DNA of 53,664 nt from Prevotella sp. UBA4339 (lineage in GTDB: Bacteria; Bacteroidota; Bacteroidia; Bacteroidales; Bacteroidaceae). Shown piece after piece: positions 33,088 through 41,847 of this stretch. The stretch covers positions 1 to 53,664 of the forward strand of contig DGTJ01000087.1 of assembly GCA_002393725.1 (NCBI GenBank). The letters are read 5' to 3'. A program made the translations under genes and the position numbers. The notes beneath the pieces were generated by a model that saw nothing but the letters and a program-made list of their open reading frames with translations, made no database searches and was not told where the DNA came from. How positions within the stretch are numbered: the first letter of the stretch is position 1; each line of letters starts with the position of its first letter.

Positions 33088-36000
33088 TTACTTTGCCTCT
33101 TCCTCATCCTTGATGGTGCGTCCCATAGTGAGATAAGCTGTAGGAGCAGCGATGAAGAGTGAAGAGAGTGTACCGAATACAACACCTAGGATCATTGCGA
33201 ATGAGAACGAACGGATAGAGTCACCGCCAAGGATGAAGATGGCGAGGAGCACGATCAGGGTCGTTACAGAGGTGTTGATGGTACGGGCCAGTGTCTGGTT
33301 CAGTGAATCGTTGAACAGCTGCTGACGGTCACGCTTGCCATAGAGACCGAGGTTCTCACGGATACGGTCGAATACTACCACCTTATCGTTGATAGAGTAA
33401 CCGATCACGGTAAGGATGGCACCGATGAACACCTGGTCGATCTCAAGCGACATTGGAACCCAGCCCCAGCAGATAGAGTAAACACCGATTACGAGCAGAG
33501 CGTCGAGAGCAAGAGCTACAACGGCACCTACTGAGAATGCAAGGTTACGGAAGCGGAGCAGGATGTAGAGGAAGATGGCAATCAGGGCGATGATAACACT
33601 GATGATAGCACCATAAGTGATATCCTTAGCCACTGAAGGACCTACCTTTGCAGAACTGATGATAGAACCACCCTCACGAACGTCTGGGTTCTTGAAGGCA
33701 TTAACGTCAGCCTGACTTACGAGACCAGCCTTCTTCAGAGTGTTGAAGAGGATGTCCTCTGCCTTATCGTCAACATCAGGGTTGTTTGACTCGATATCCC
33801 AGTTGGTAGAGATACGTACGGTCTTTCCGTCAGCACCAAGGGCGATAACAGATGTGTTGGCCTCCTGACCCTGGTTCTCACCCATTGTGTTGATGAATGC
33901 ACCGGCCATTGCCTGACGTACAGTCTCTACTGGTGTCTCCTTGTCGAGAGTTACTACATAGTTACGACCACCGGTGAAGTCAATGCTCTGGCTCAGTCCG
34001 CGAACTGCAAATGAGATAACGCAGATGAGTGCCATTGCACCCCAGATGGTATAGGTCTTCTTATACATGCCCATGAAGTTGTACTTGGCATTCTGCATAA
34101 GATTCTTTGAGTAGCCTGTTACGAAGGTGAGATCGGTCCACTTGTCCTTCTTCAGCATGTGGTCGTAAACCAGACGGGTCATGAACACTGCTGTGAAGAA
34201 TGAAACGAGGATACCTACAATCCAAGTTGTAGCGAAGCCCTTTACAGGACCTGTACCGAAGTAAAGCAGGATCACACCGGTGATAAGTGATGTGAAGTTA
34301 GAGTCGAAGATGGCGCTGAATGCGTTAGAGTAACCCTTGTTGAGAGCCTCCTTAACACTGAGACCCTTCTTCAGCTCTTCCTTGATACGCTCGTAGATAA
34401 GCACGTTAGCATCCACCGCAGTACCCAGTGTCAGTACGATACCGGCGATACCAGGCATTGTCAGGGCTGCCTGGAACGATGTGAGGATACCCAAAGTGAA
34501 GAACAGGTTGAACAACAGGGCGATATCCGAGAGAAGACCAGGGATAAAGCCGTAAAGCATAATCATATAGATCATCAGAAGCACGAATGCCACGATGAAT
34601 GAGATGATACCCTGCTGGATTGACTGTGCACCGAGTGACGGTCCTACAACCTCCTCCTGAACGATACGTGTAGGAGCAGGCATCTTACCAGAGTTCAGAG
34701 TGTTGGCAAGGTCCTTGGTGTCCTCGATGGTGAAGTTACCAGTGATCTGAGAGTTTCCTCCGTCAATCTGAGTGAGGATACGTGGAGCAGAGTAAACGGC
34801 ATCGTCGAGCACGATAGCTACTGCCTTGCCGATGTTCTGCTTAGTGATCTGGCTCCAGCGGCGAGCACCGTCTGAGTTCATCTGCATTGATACGCATGGG
34901 TGACCCATCTGGTCGAAGTCGTCCTTACCGTTGGTAATCACATCACCCTCCAGTGGAGCACGGCCTGAAGGCTCTGTAATCTTCAGGGCATAGAGCTCGA
35001 AGATGTCGCCCTTGGTGCTCTCACCGCCAAAGGTCTCTGCCTTGGCACCCCAGCGGAGCTTCAGCTCTGCAGGGAAGATACGGCCTGCGAGATCTGAGTA
35101 GATAATCTTGTTAACCTCAGCAGTATCGCGGGCATTTGCATAACCAACTACAGCGAGTGTGTTACCCTGTGTAGGCTGGAAAATTGAGAAGAGAGGATTC
35201 TGCTTCTTTGCAAGCTCTGCTGCCTTGGAGTCTGTAGCCTTGGTGTCTTTCTTAGCCAACTTAGCGGCGAGGTCACCTGCAGCTGCCTTTGCTGTATCTG
35301 CCTTAACTGTATCAGCAGCCTCTGCTGCAGGCTCTGTGAATGCTGTGTCAACTACCTCACCATCCTGAGCGGCATAACGGCTGTTGAGCTGAGCCAGCAG
35401 AGGAGTGATCTCCTGTGAGTTGTATGTCTCCCAGAACTCAAGGTTGGCAGAACCCTGGAGGAGCTTACGTACACGCTCCGGCTCCTTGATACCAGGCATC
35501 TCGACCATGATACGGCCAGCCTGACCTTCAAGCTTCTGGATGTTGGGCTGAACAACACCGAACTTGTCGATACGGTTACGAACTACGTTGAAAGAGTTGT
35601 CTACTGCCGACTGTACCTCGTCACGGATGGCGCGCTCTACTTCGGCATCTGTGCTCTGGGTGCTTACCTTGCCCTTCATCTGCTGAGTAGCAAAAATGGC
35701 AGCGAGGGGACGACCCTGAGCCTCTTGTTTCCAATACTTCACGAACAGAGAGATGAAATCATCCTGACTTGTCTCTTCTTCCTTCTTTGCCAGTTCCATT
35801 GCCTTCTTGTAGGCTGCATCGGTCTTGTGGTCTGCAAGTACGTCAACCACGTCGGGTACTGACACCTCAAGAATAACGTTCATACCGCCTTTCAGGTCAA
35901 GACCCAGGCCGATTTCCATCTCACGGCACTGCTTCAGAGAATAGATGCCCATATACACCTTCTCGTTGTTGATTGAGTCGAGGTACTCCGCACCTGCCTC

Positions 36001-36120
36001 CTCGCCCATGGCAGCAGCCTTACTCTCGTAGTGGCGTGTCACGAATGAGAAGGAAAGGTAGAAGCAGCACACGAGAACCAAAAGCACTGCGATAAATTTT
36101 ACAATTCCTTTGTTTTGCAT
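33088..36120 (-). CDS. secDF: SecDF fused protein-export subunit
   Basis: The 1010-residue protein joins SecD and SecF, as usual in Bacteroidota. The SecD half has one N-terminal membrane segment, LGLDLKGGMNVILEV (about residues 53-67), the periplasmic P1 domain with RIDKFGVVQPNIQ, and a membrane block with LGTAVDANVLIYERIKEEL. The SecF half starts with SIDFTGGRNYVVTLD and has IGYSINDKVVVFDRIRENL. It uses the proton gradient to pull exported proteins through SecYEG. A stretch of about 50 residues rich in Ala, Lys, Asp and Thr (about residues 255-307) interrupts the periplasmic domain and looks like a low-complexity insertion. Confidence 0.96.
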   Translation of the reverse strand: MQNKGIVKFIAVLLVLVCCFYLSFSFVTRHYESKAAAMGEEAGAEYLDSINNEKVYMGIYSLKQCREMEIGLGLDLKGGMNVILEVSVPDVVDVLADHKTDAAYKKAMELAKKEEETSQDDFISLFVKYWKQEAQGRPLAAIFATQQMKGKVSTQSTDAEVERAIRDEVQSAVDNSFNVVRNRIDKFGVVQPNIQKLEGQAGRIMVEMPGIKEPERVRKLLQGSANLEFWETYNSQEITPLLAQLNSRYAAQDGEVVDTAFTEPAAEAADTVKADTAKAAAGDLAAKLAKKDTKATDSKAAELAKKQNPLFSIFQPTQGNTLAVVGYANARDTAEVNKIIYSDLAGRIFPAELKLRWGAKAETFGGESTKGDIFELYALKITEPSGRAPLEGDVITNGKDDFDQMGHPCVSMQMNSDGARRWSQITKQNIGKAVAIVLDDAVYSAPRILTQIDGGNSQITGNFTIEDTKDLANTLNSGKMPAPTRIVQEEVVGPSLGAQSIQQGIISFIVAFVLLMIYMIMLYGFIPGLLSDIALLFNLFFTLGILTSFQAALTMPGIAGIVLTLGTAVDANVLIYERIKEELKKGLSVKEALNKGYSNAFSAIFDSNFTSLITGVILLYFGTGPVKGFATTWIVGILVSFFTAVFMTRLVYDHMLKKDKWTDLTFVTGYSKNLMQNAKYNFMGMYKKTYTIWGAMALICVISFAVRGLSQSIDFTGGRNYVVTLDKETPVETVRQAMAGAFINTMGENQGQEANTSVIALGADGKTVRISTNWDIESNNPDVDDKAEDILFNTLKKAGLVSQADVNAFKNPDVREGGSIISSAKVGPSVAKDITYGAIISVIIALIAIFLYILLRFRNLAFSVGAVVALALDALLVIGVYSICWGWVPMSLEIDQVFIGAILTVIGYSINDKVVVFDRIRENLGLYGKRDRQQLFNDSLNQTLARTINTSVTTLIVLLAIFILGGDSIRSFSFAMILGVVFGTLSSLFIAAPTAYLTMGRTIKDEEEAK

Positions 36121-36177
36121 TTTAATTTTTGATGTTATTTATTGTTATTTAATTCTGTTCGCGCATATTTTAGCGTG

Positions 36178-36185
36178 CAAATATA
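36178..36185 (-). promoter_or_regulatory. -7 box of the secDF promoter
   Basis: TATATTTG on the minus strand fits TAnnTTTG, 57 bases before the secDF start. No clear -33 TTTG is at the usual distance. Confidence 0.6.
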
Positions 36186-36234
36186 GACATTTTTTCGCAC
36201 GTGGGAAAATTTCTTGCTGAAAAAAGCACTTTTT

Positions 36235-37332
36235 TTAAGGATTTCTATCCATTTTAACCCAACAAAGCACTGGATAGTGGTCACTTGCATCCATTTTTGA
36301 GTCGATTTCACATTTTTGCGGATTGAAATGGTCGGAGCACAGAATATGGTCAATTCTAACGAAAAATCCTTTCTGATTATATGACAAACCGATACCTTTC
36401 CCTGACTCTACGAAACAGTCGTGAAGACCTTGGGCTATCGTTCTGCGAGAGTAGGAGATAGGGGAGTCGTTGAAGTCGCCACATACGATGATGGGGTATT
36501 GTCTGTGATTCTCGATATATTCATGAACGATATCAGCCTCTGGAGCTCTCTTGGCAGCAGAGTTGGAAAGCTTTTTAATTAGCATAGCAGACTCTTCGCG
36601 GGCTGTGTCACGCTCCATCTTGCCCTTGAGTATTCGTTTATACTTGGTCCGGTCTTCATTTGAGAGATGGGTTCCTTCAAGGTGGTTGTTTATTACTAAG
36701 AGCGTGTCGCCATTGTCGAGCTTAAGATAATATGCTACCGAACCGTTAGCATTGGATTTGTAGTAAATCCGCTCTTTCTTGAGAATAGGAAACCGGGTGT
36801 GGATTCCCACACCGTTCATGCCTTGGGCGCCATTACAGAAGATTGTTGTGTCGTTATAGTCGTATATCTTCTTGTATCTGTGCATGACGAATCTTCGCCA
36901 TGTGTCGGCATCTTCCTGTAGGCAGACGATATCTGCCTGCTGTCGCTTAAGGTAATTATAGACCGTGTCGAAGCCGTCCTCGTATTTGTAGTTGCCTCCA
37001 TATTGGCATACGTTGTAGGATATTATCTTAAGTGAGCCTTCTTCTGCCTCCTTGTGCAAGTTTATAGGCATGTACAGAGTGATGGGCAGATAGGCTAAGA
37101 GGTAACCTCCGATGGGAATCCATGCTTTCTTCCATTTGAACGTGAGCCAGAAGAAAAGGAACAGCATATTGACTACCAGAAAGAGCGGGAATGCCAGATT
37201 CAGGCACGAGAGTATGGGGTATTCGGCGGGATTGAACCTGTCGGAATATCCTGACAATAACATCAAAATGACGGTTGCTAGATTTGCCCCCGCCACAAGA
37301 TTGATGGTAAATGTCTTGAGTTGCTTTATCAT
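36235..37332 (-). CDS. Endonuclease/exonuclease/phosphatase-family membrane protein
   Basis: The 365-residue protein has three hydrophobic N-terminal segments (about residues 8-26, 42-62 and 70-90) followed by an EEP-fold domain. The domain has IISYNVCQYGG near 103-113, ADIVCLQED near 133-141 (metal-binding Glu), ICNNHLEGTH-like sequence VINNHLEGTH, GDFNDSP near 287-293 and SDHYPVL near the end (catalytic His). It is a Mg2+-dependent phosphodiesterase, probably with the active domain outside the cytoplasm; whether it acts on DNA, lipids or something else is not clear. Its ATG overlaps the rhomboid stop by four bases, so the two genes form an operon. Confidence 0.82.
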   Translation of the reverse strand: MIKQLKTFTINLVAGANLATVILMLLSGYSDRFNPAEYPILSCLNLAFPLFLVVNMLFLFFWLTFKWKKAWIPIGGYLLAYLPITLYMPINLHKEAEEGSLKIISYNVCQYGGNYKYEDGFDTVYNYLKRQQADIVCLQEDADTWRRFVMHRYKKIYDYNDTTIFCNGAQGMNGVGIHTRFPILKKERIYYKSNANGSVAYYLKLDNGDTLLVINNHLEGTHLSNEDRTKYKRILKGKMERDTAREESAMLIKKLSNSAAKRAPEADIVHEYIENHRQYPIIVCGDFNDSPISYSRRTIAQGLHDCFVESGKGIGLSYNQKGFFVRIDHILCSDHFNPQKCEIDSKMDASDHYPVLCWVKMDRNP

Positions 37333-38279
37333 TGCTTGCTTGCTTCAAAGAGTTTCTGTTTCTCCTCCTTTGTCAGACTGTCGTAGCCGCTCTTGCGGAT
37401 CTTGTCGAGTATTGCGTCGATTTCCTCCTGATTAGCTCGCTTACGGGCATTGTATTCCATATCTGCTTCCTTGGAGCCGCCTTTCTCTGCATGCATGTTG
37501 GGCTTGGGGCGCTGCCTGTTCTGGCTGCTGCCGTTATGCTGGCGCTGGTCGAAGCTGCGCTTCAGGTTCTCAAAGAACTGCTGACCACGGCTTCTGTCAA
37601 AACTCGAATTAGGATGGTTGTTCCAGTATCTTATCATAAGGAATCCGAAGAGCATGCCTCCCAAATGGGCAGTGTGCGCTACACCGTCGGCAGAAGTGCC
37701 AAGGGCAGAGAAGAATTCGATAGCCACATATCCCATGACAAACCATTTCGCCTTGATGGGAAACGGGAACGGAATGATAAAAAGCCGCTCGTTGGGGAAT
37801 GTCATACCGAATGCTAAGATCACGGCATATACGGCACCGGAGGCACCGATGGTGGTCCAAGCGTTCAGCTGATGGCTTAGCTGGTGTCCTACGGCTATGA
37901 GTTCACCAATTCCAATGCCAGGAGCCTGCTCTGAAATAGTGAGGTAGAATGAGCCAAATTGGGCTATCTCCTGCAATAATCCTGCACCGATACCACATGT
38001 GATGTAATAAAAAAGGAATTTCTTGGGTCCCCATACATTTTCTATGACACATCCAAACATCCACAATCCGAACATGTTCGAGAGAATATGCATGAAGTTG
38101 GCATGAAGGAAAAGATATGTCACAAATTGGTACAAGTGGAAATTGTCTGCCATGAAAAAGTGCAGACCTCCGATATTGGCAAGATCGATTCCCCGCATTT
38201 GGAGAACTAAGGTTGCCAGAAAAGCGATGCCGTTGATAATCAACAGATTCTTCGTTATTACTGGAATGCGAAACATCAT
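37329..38279 (-). CDS. Rhomboid-family intramembrane serine protease
   Basis: The 316-residue protein has about six membrane segments and the rhomboid residues: HANFMHILSNMFGLWMFG (with the His and Asn of the second helix), the nucleophile Ser in GASGAVYAV (about residue 146) and the His of AHTAHLGGM (about residue 206). A hydrophilic tail of about 90 residues, rich in Arg, Gln and Asn, extends into the cytoplasm. Substrate proteins are unknown. It heads the operon with the EEP-fold gene. The first codon may be either of two neighbouring Met residues (MMFRIP). Confidence 0.9.
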   Translation of the reverse strand: MMFRIPVITKNLLIINGIAFLATLVLQMRGIDLANIGGLHFFMADNFHLYQFVTYLFLHANFMHILSNMFGLWMFGCVIENVWGPKKFLFYYITCGIGAGLLQEIAQFGSFYLTISEQAPGIGIGELIAVGHQLSHQLNAWTTIGASGAVYAVILAFGMTFPNERLFIIPFPFPIKAKWFVMGYVAIEFFSALGTSADGVAHTAHLGGMLFGFLMIRYWNNHPNSSFDRSRGQQFFENLKRSFDQRQHNGSSQNRQRPKPNMHAEKGGSKEADMEYNARKRANQEEIDAILDKIRKSGYDSLTKEEKQKLFEASKQ

Positions 38280-38344
38280 CCTGTTTTTATTTTTGTAAAT
38301 TGTTTGTTAAAGCCCAATATAAGGCACTCTTGCATTTATGGGCG

Positions 38345-38352
38345 CAAAATTA
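38345..38352 (-). promoter_or_regulatory. -7 box of the rhomboid gene promoter
   Basis: TAATTTTG on the minus strand fits TAnnTTTG and lies 65 bases before the start. TTTG at 38379-38376 is 23 bases upstream, slightly more than usual. Confidence 0.55.
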
Positions 38353-38430
38353 CGAAAATAATCTCTTTTTTTGGTCAAATTATAGCGTTAAACAACTATT
38401 TTTCATTAAAAAAGTGATTTTTTCTGATTT

Positions 38431-38465
38431 TTTGTTGTTTTTTTAAATAGTTTGCACTATATTTG
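38431..38465 (+). promoter_or_regulatory. Promoter of the HU gene
   Basis: TATATTTG at 38458-38465 is a -7 box 60 bases before the start codon. TTTG at 38431-38434 is 23 bases upstream; TTG at 38435-38437 fits the spacing better. Confidence 0.6.
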
Positions 38466-38525
38466 CGAAAGATTTCGATGAAAATTATTATTTTTACTCA
38501 TTAAATACTTTTAAATTACAACATT

Positions 38526-38795
38526 ATGAACAAAACAGAATTGGTAGAGAAGATTTCGGCAGGTGCTGGTATCTCTAAGGTTGACGCTAAGAAGGCTCTT
38601 GAGGCAACGGTTGCAGCTATTAAGGATGCTCTTGTAAATGGTGATAAGGTTGCTCTTGTTGGTTTTGGTACATTCAGTGTAAACGAGCGTCCTGCTCGCG
38701 AGGGTATCAATCCACTTACAAAGCAGAAGATTCAGATCGCTGCAAAGAAGGTTGCAAAGTTCAAGCCAGGTGCTGAGCTTGCTGACGCTCTCTAA
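38526..38795 (+). CDS. HU-family histone-like DNA-binding protein
   Basis: The 89-residue protein is a standard HU/IHF subunit: MNKTELVEKISAGAGISKVD for the helical dimer part, VALVGFGTFSVNERPAREG for the turn into the beta arm, INPLTKQKIQIAAKKV for the DNA-wrapping arm with Pro at the tip region, and KFKPGAELADAL at the end. It binds and bends DNA as a dimer and shapes the nucleoid. It has its own promoter and terminator, so it is a single-gene unit. Whether it pairs with itself or another subunit cannot be told from sequence. Confidence 0.95.
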   Translation: MNKTELVEKISAGAGISKVDAKKALEATVAAIKDALVNGDKVALVGFGTFSVNERPAREGINPLTKQKIQIAAKKVAKFKPGAELADAL

Positions 38796-38818
38796 TCGTT
38801 GAATTGTAAGAAAAAATT

Positions 38819-38844
38819 AAGGGGATCCGAAAGGGTCCCCTTTT
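38819..38844. terminator. Bidirectional terminator between HU and the dehydrogenase
   Basis: AAGGGGATCC and GGGTCCCCTT pair around a GAAA loop with one mismatch; T runs follow on the plus strand and TTAATTTTTT on the minus strand. It serves the two convergent genes. Confidence 0.85.
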
Positions 38845-38863
38845 ATTTGTTCTTTTACTATAT

Positions 38864-39667
38864 TTACTTAGGCTGCTTGCCGATATAGGCGAGAATACCT
38901 CCGTCAACATATAGTATATGGCCGTTGACTGCGTCAGAAGCATGTGAAGCAAGGAATACAGCAGGACCACCAAGCTCAGAAGGATCGAGCCAACGTCCGG
39001 CAGGTGTCTTTGCACAGATAAAGCTGTCGAATGGATGACGGCTTCCGTCTGGCTGACGCTCACGGAGAGGAGCTGTCTGCGGGGTAGCGATATAGCCCGG
39101 GCCAATACCGTTACACTGGATGTTGTACTCACCATACTCAGAGCAGATGTTACGTGTGAGCATCTTCAGACCGCCCTTGGCTGCTGCGTAGGCAGATACT
39201 GTCTCACGGCCAAGCTCAGACATCATAGAGCAGATATTGATGATCTTACCTTCACGGCGCTCCATCATCTCAGGAATAACGGCTGAGCTTACGATGAACG
39301 GACCAACGAGGTCGATGTCGATGACCTGCTGGAACTCTGCACGCTTCATCTCATGCATAGGAATGCGCTTGATGATACCTGCATTGTTTACGAGGATGTC
39401 AATCTGACCTACTTCGGCATGGATCTTCTCTACGAGAGCCTTTACAGCGTTCTCGTCTGTCACGTCACATACATAACCCTTCACATTCTCGATGCCTGCC
39501 TCCTTATAGTTGGCAAGACCGCGCTCAAGAGCTGCTTCGTTAATGTCGTTGAAAATAATGTTTTTGATACCAGCGGCTACAAATGCCTTAGCGATGTTGA
39601 AACCGATTCCATAAGAAGCTCCTGTAATCCAGGCGTTCTTACCTTCTAGTGAAAATAGATTTGCCAT
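38864..39667 (-). CDS. Short-chain dehydrogenase, gluconate 5-dehydrogenase-like
   Basis: The 267-residue protein has the classical SDR motifs: TGASYGIG near residues 15-22 (cofactor binding), NNAG near 93-96, the catalytic Ser in NICSMMSELG and YAAAKGG (Tyr and Lys) near 160-166. The start MANLFSLEGKNAWITG and the IGPGYIATPQT loop resemble gluconate 5-dehydrogenase and KduD-type enzymes, which interconvert keto-sugar acids with NAD(P)H. The exact substrate is unproven. It lies 32 bases after tRNA-Gln on the same strand with no promoter visible between them, so it is probably made from the tRNA transcript. Confidence 0.82.
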   Translation of the reverse strand: MANLFSLEGKNAWITGASYGIGFNIAKAFVAAGIKNIIFNDINEAALERGLANYKEAGIENVKGYVCDVTDENAVKALVEKIHAEVGQIDILVNNAGIIKRIPMHEMKRAEFQQVIDIDLVGPFIVSSAVIPEMMERREGKIINICSMMSELGRETVSAYAAAKGGLKMLTRNICSEYGEYNIQCNGIGPGYIATPQTAPLRERQPDGSRHPFDSFICAKTPAGRWLDPSELGGPAVFLASHASDAVNGHILYVDGGILAYIGKQPK

Positions 39668-39698
39668 AATTGTTTGTTTTTAGAAGTTGTTTAAGAAG

Positions 39699-39769
39699 TT
39701 GGACGACTCGGATTCGAACCGGGAATGACAGAACCAAAACCTGTAGTGTTACCATTACACCATCGTCCA
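39699..39769 (-). tRNA. tRNA-Gln (anticodon TTG)
   Basis: The 71-base gene starts TGGACGATGGTGTAATGG and pairs TGGACGA with TCGTCCA as a 7-bp acceptor stem, leaving a discriminator A. The anticodon arm ACAGG-TTTTGGT-TCTGT reads TTG. The T arm has GGTTCGAATCC. CCA is not encoded, as often in Bacteroidota. Confidence 0.95.
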
Positions 39770-39779
39770 ATTGCGGGTG

Positions 39780-39811
39780 CAAAGTTAGTAAAAATTTGGC
39801 AAACAGCCAAA
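39780..39811 (-). promoter_or_regulatory. tRNA-Gln promoter embedded in the tyrS terminator
   Basis: TTTG (39811-39808) and TAACTTTG (39787-39780) on the minus strand are spaced by exactly 20 bases, a full consensus promoter. The -33 box lies in one arm of the 18-bp hairpin and most of the -7 box at the base of the other arm. The tRNA begins 10 bases downstream of the -7 box. Confidence 0.85.
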
Positions 39812-39823
39812 TTTTTACTAACT
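39783..39823 (-). terminator. tyrS terminator hairpin, 18-bp perfect stem
   Basis: Positions 39783-39800 and 39806-39823 are perfect inverted repeats (AGTTAGTAAAAATTTGGC) around a 5-base loop. The hairpin begins five bases after the tyrS stop codon. A T run is only present inside the arm, so termination would rely on stem strength. Confidence 0.8.
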
Positions 39824-39827
39824 TATC

Positions 39828-41126
39828 TTATTTTACAATAAGAAGATAATAGTTCTTCTTGCCTTTTTGAGCTAAAAGATATTTACCGTCGATGAGATCT
39901 TCGGAAGTAATTTCGCGATTCTGGTCGGTGAGTTTCTCCTTGTTGAGAGAGACGCCTCCGCCCTGTACCATCTTGCGCATCTCGCCTTTCGACGGGAATA
40001 CAGGTGCTACTGTAGTGAGCAGTTCGATGGCTGGCTGACCAAGCTGGTCGCGACTGATTTCGTGCTTCTCTACACCGTCGAAGACATCGAGGAATGTCTG
40101 CTCGTCGAGTTTCTCAAGTGCTTCCTTCGTCGATTTTCCGAAGAGTATGTTGCTGGCCTCAATAGCCATGTCAAGGTCTTCCTTGGAGTGAACCATCACT
40201 GTCACTTCCTCAGCAAGACGCTTCTGGAGAACACGACGGCCAGGATCCTGCTTGTGCTCCTCTACGAGGGCATCGATTGTCTCCTTGTCGAGTGACGTGA
40301 AGATCTTAATATAGCGCTCTGCATCTTCGTCAGACACATTCAACCAGAACTGATAGAAGCGGTATGGAGTCGTGCGGTTACGGTCGAGCCAGATGTTACC
40401 GCTCTCTGTCTTGCCAAACTTCTTACCGTCGCTCTTGGTGATAAGAGGGCAGGTGAGTGCGAATGTCTCTACCTCATTTCCGAGAGTACGGCGGATAAGC
40501 TCTGTGCCGGTAGTCATGTTACCCCACTGGTCGTTACCTCCCAGCTGAAGCTTTACTCCATAGTGCTGGTAGAGATACAGGAAGTCATAGCCCTGGAGGA
40601 GCTGATATGTGAACTCTGTGAATGAGAGACCGTCGCGAGCAGTACCGTTCAGGCGCTGCTGCACTGACTCTTTGGCCATCATATAGTTTACTGTGATGTG
40701 CTTGCCTACCTCACGTGCGAAATCGAGGAAGGTGAAGTCTTTCATCCAGTCATAGTTGTTTACCATCAGAGCGGCATTTGCCTCTTTCGACTCGAAGTCG
40801 AGGAATTTCGCCACCTGCTTCTTGATGCACTCCTGATTGTGGTAAAGGGTCTCATTGTTGAGAAGGTTGCGCTCCTGACTCTTGCCTGATGGGTCTCCGA
40901 TCATACCGGTAGCACCACCCACGAGGATGACGGGTCGGTGCCCACAGCGCTGCAGGTGACGGAGCATCATGATACCACAGAGGTGACCGATATGCAGAGA
41001 GTCTGCTGTAGGGTCTGTTCCAAGATAAGCTGTCACCATCTCCTTCTGGAGGAGTTCCTCTGTGCCTGGCATCATCTGTGCCAGCATTCCACGCCATTTT
41101 AGTTCTTCAACAAAGTTCTTAATCAT
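39828..41126 (-). CDS. tyrS: Tyrosyl-tRNA synthetase
   Basis: The 432-residue class I synthetase charges tRNA-Tyr with tyrosine using ATP. The HIGH motif is in [10 protein letters not shown] (about residues 43-52), the tyrosine-binding region includes [12 protein letters not shown] and [11 protein letters not shown], and the KMSKS-like loop is KFGKTESG (about 235-242). A C-terminal S4 domain ([19 protein letters not shown], about 358-376) binds the tRNA. Length is normal. It follows yidD by 59 bases without a visible promoter of its own, so it probably ends the metK-side operon, closed by the long hairpin after its stop. Confidence 0.96.
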   Translation of the reverse strand: MIKNFVEELKWRGMLAQMMPGTEELLQKEMVTAYLGTDPTADSLHIGHLCGIMMLRHLQRCGHRPVILVGGATGMIGDPSGKSQERNLLNNETLYHNQECIKKQVAKFLDFESKEANAALMVNNYDWMKDFTFLDFAREVGKHITVNYMMAKESVQQRLNGTARDGLSFTEFTYQLLQGYDFLYLYQHYGVKLQLGGNDQWGNMTTGTELIRRTLGNEVETFALTCPLITKSDGKKFGKTESGNIWLDRNRTTPYRFYQFWLNVSDEDAERYIKIFTSLDKETIDALVEEHKQDPGRRVLQKRLAEEVTVMVHSKEDLDMAIEASNILFGKSTKEALEKLDEQTFLDVFDGVEKHEISRDQLGQPAIELLTTVAPVFPSKGEMRKMVQGGGVSLNKEKLTDQNREITSEDLIDGKYLLAQKGKKNYYLLIVK

Positions 41127-41185
41127 CGAATGATTCTTTTTATTAATGAATAATTATGTTGCGGGGCTCCGATTTCTCGGGAAAC

Positions 41186-41437
41186 TTACGGCACGGGATC
41201 ATATCCTGAGCCACCCCATGGGTTACATCTTAATATCCGCCACACTGCCAGATAAAGCCCTTTTATCGGTCCGTGCTTTCTTATTGCCTGTTTTGCATAC
41301 TCGCTGCACGTAGGAGTGAATCTGCATGATGGCGGGGTAAAGGGTGATATGCACGTCTGGTAGAACACTATCGGGATGCAGAGCAGGAAAGACAGTGCTT
41401 TCGAGATACCTCTTATTATACTCTTCAAGATATTCAT
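41186..41437 (-). CDS. yidD: YidD membrane protein insertion efficiency factor
   Basis: The 83-residue protein has the invariant YidD core: [24 protein letters not shown] (Cys residues at about 29, 38 and 44) and [14 protein letters not shown] at the end. It lies at the inner membrane and supports YidC-dependent insertion, though its mechanism is not settled. Its start overlaps the rnpA stop by four bases (ATGA), the typical rnpA-yidD pair. Confidence 0.95.
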   Translation of the reverse strand: MNILKSIIRGISKALSFLLCIPIVFYQTCISPFTPPSCRFTPTCSEYAKQAIRKHGPIKGLYLAVWRILRCNPWGGSGYDPVP

Positions 41438-41829
41438 ACTCTCTCTGCCACTTTTCCCAAAAGAAGCCTGACACTGCTCTCCACCTGAGAACTGTCACAT
41501 AGTTCGTCTGCAAGCCATATAAATGCCGCAGCCACCTGTTTCCCTTCAGGCACGCTTCCCAGAAGAATATTCTTGTGGTGGCGGTAGGCTTCGCGTATCT
41601 GGCGCTTCACCCTGTTGCGCTTGACGGCTCTTTTGAAATGCCGTTTCGACACGCTTATCATTATTTGTACGGGCTCTTCGCCTTCATCGCGGTCTTTCTC
41701 CATATACACAACCCTCAGTGGAAAGGCAGAGGTGGAGTGACTGTTGCCTTTGCTGAAGAGCTGCTCTATCAGTTTCCGGCTGACGATGCGCTCTTTCTTG
41801 CTGAATGTGGCAGATGCGAGACCCGTCAT
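41434..41829 (-). CDS. rnpA: Ribonuclease P protein component
   Basis: The 131-residue basic protein pairs with the RNase P RNA to trim the 5' ends of tRNAs. The N-terminal [20 protein letters not shown] and the RNR signature in [16 protein letters not shown] (about residues 69-84) are diagnostic. The rest alternates beta strands and helices as expected. It lies 19 bases after hemD and overlaps yidD. rpmH, its usual neighbour in other phyla, is far away in this window. Confidence 0.94.
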   Translation of the reverse strand: MTGLASATFSKKERIVSRKLIEQLFSKGNSHSTSAFPLRVVYMEKDRDEGEEPVQIMISVSKRHFKRAVKRNRVKRQIREAYRHHKNILLGSVPEGKQVAAAFIWLADELCDSSQVESSVRLLLGKVAERV

Positions 41830-41847
41830 TATATTAATAAGGTGTAA

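Noticed and set aside
39699..39769. tRNA-Gln as integration site of an element
   Set aside because: No duplicated tRNA 3' end was found nearby and both flanks are housekeeping genes.
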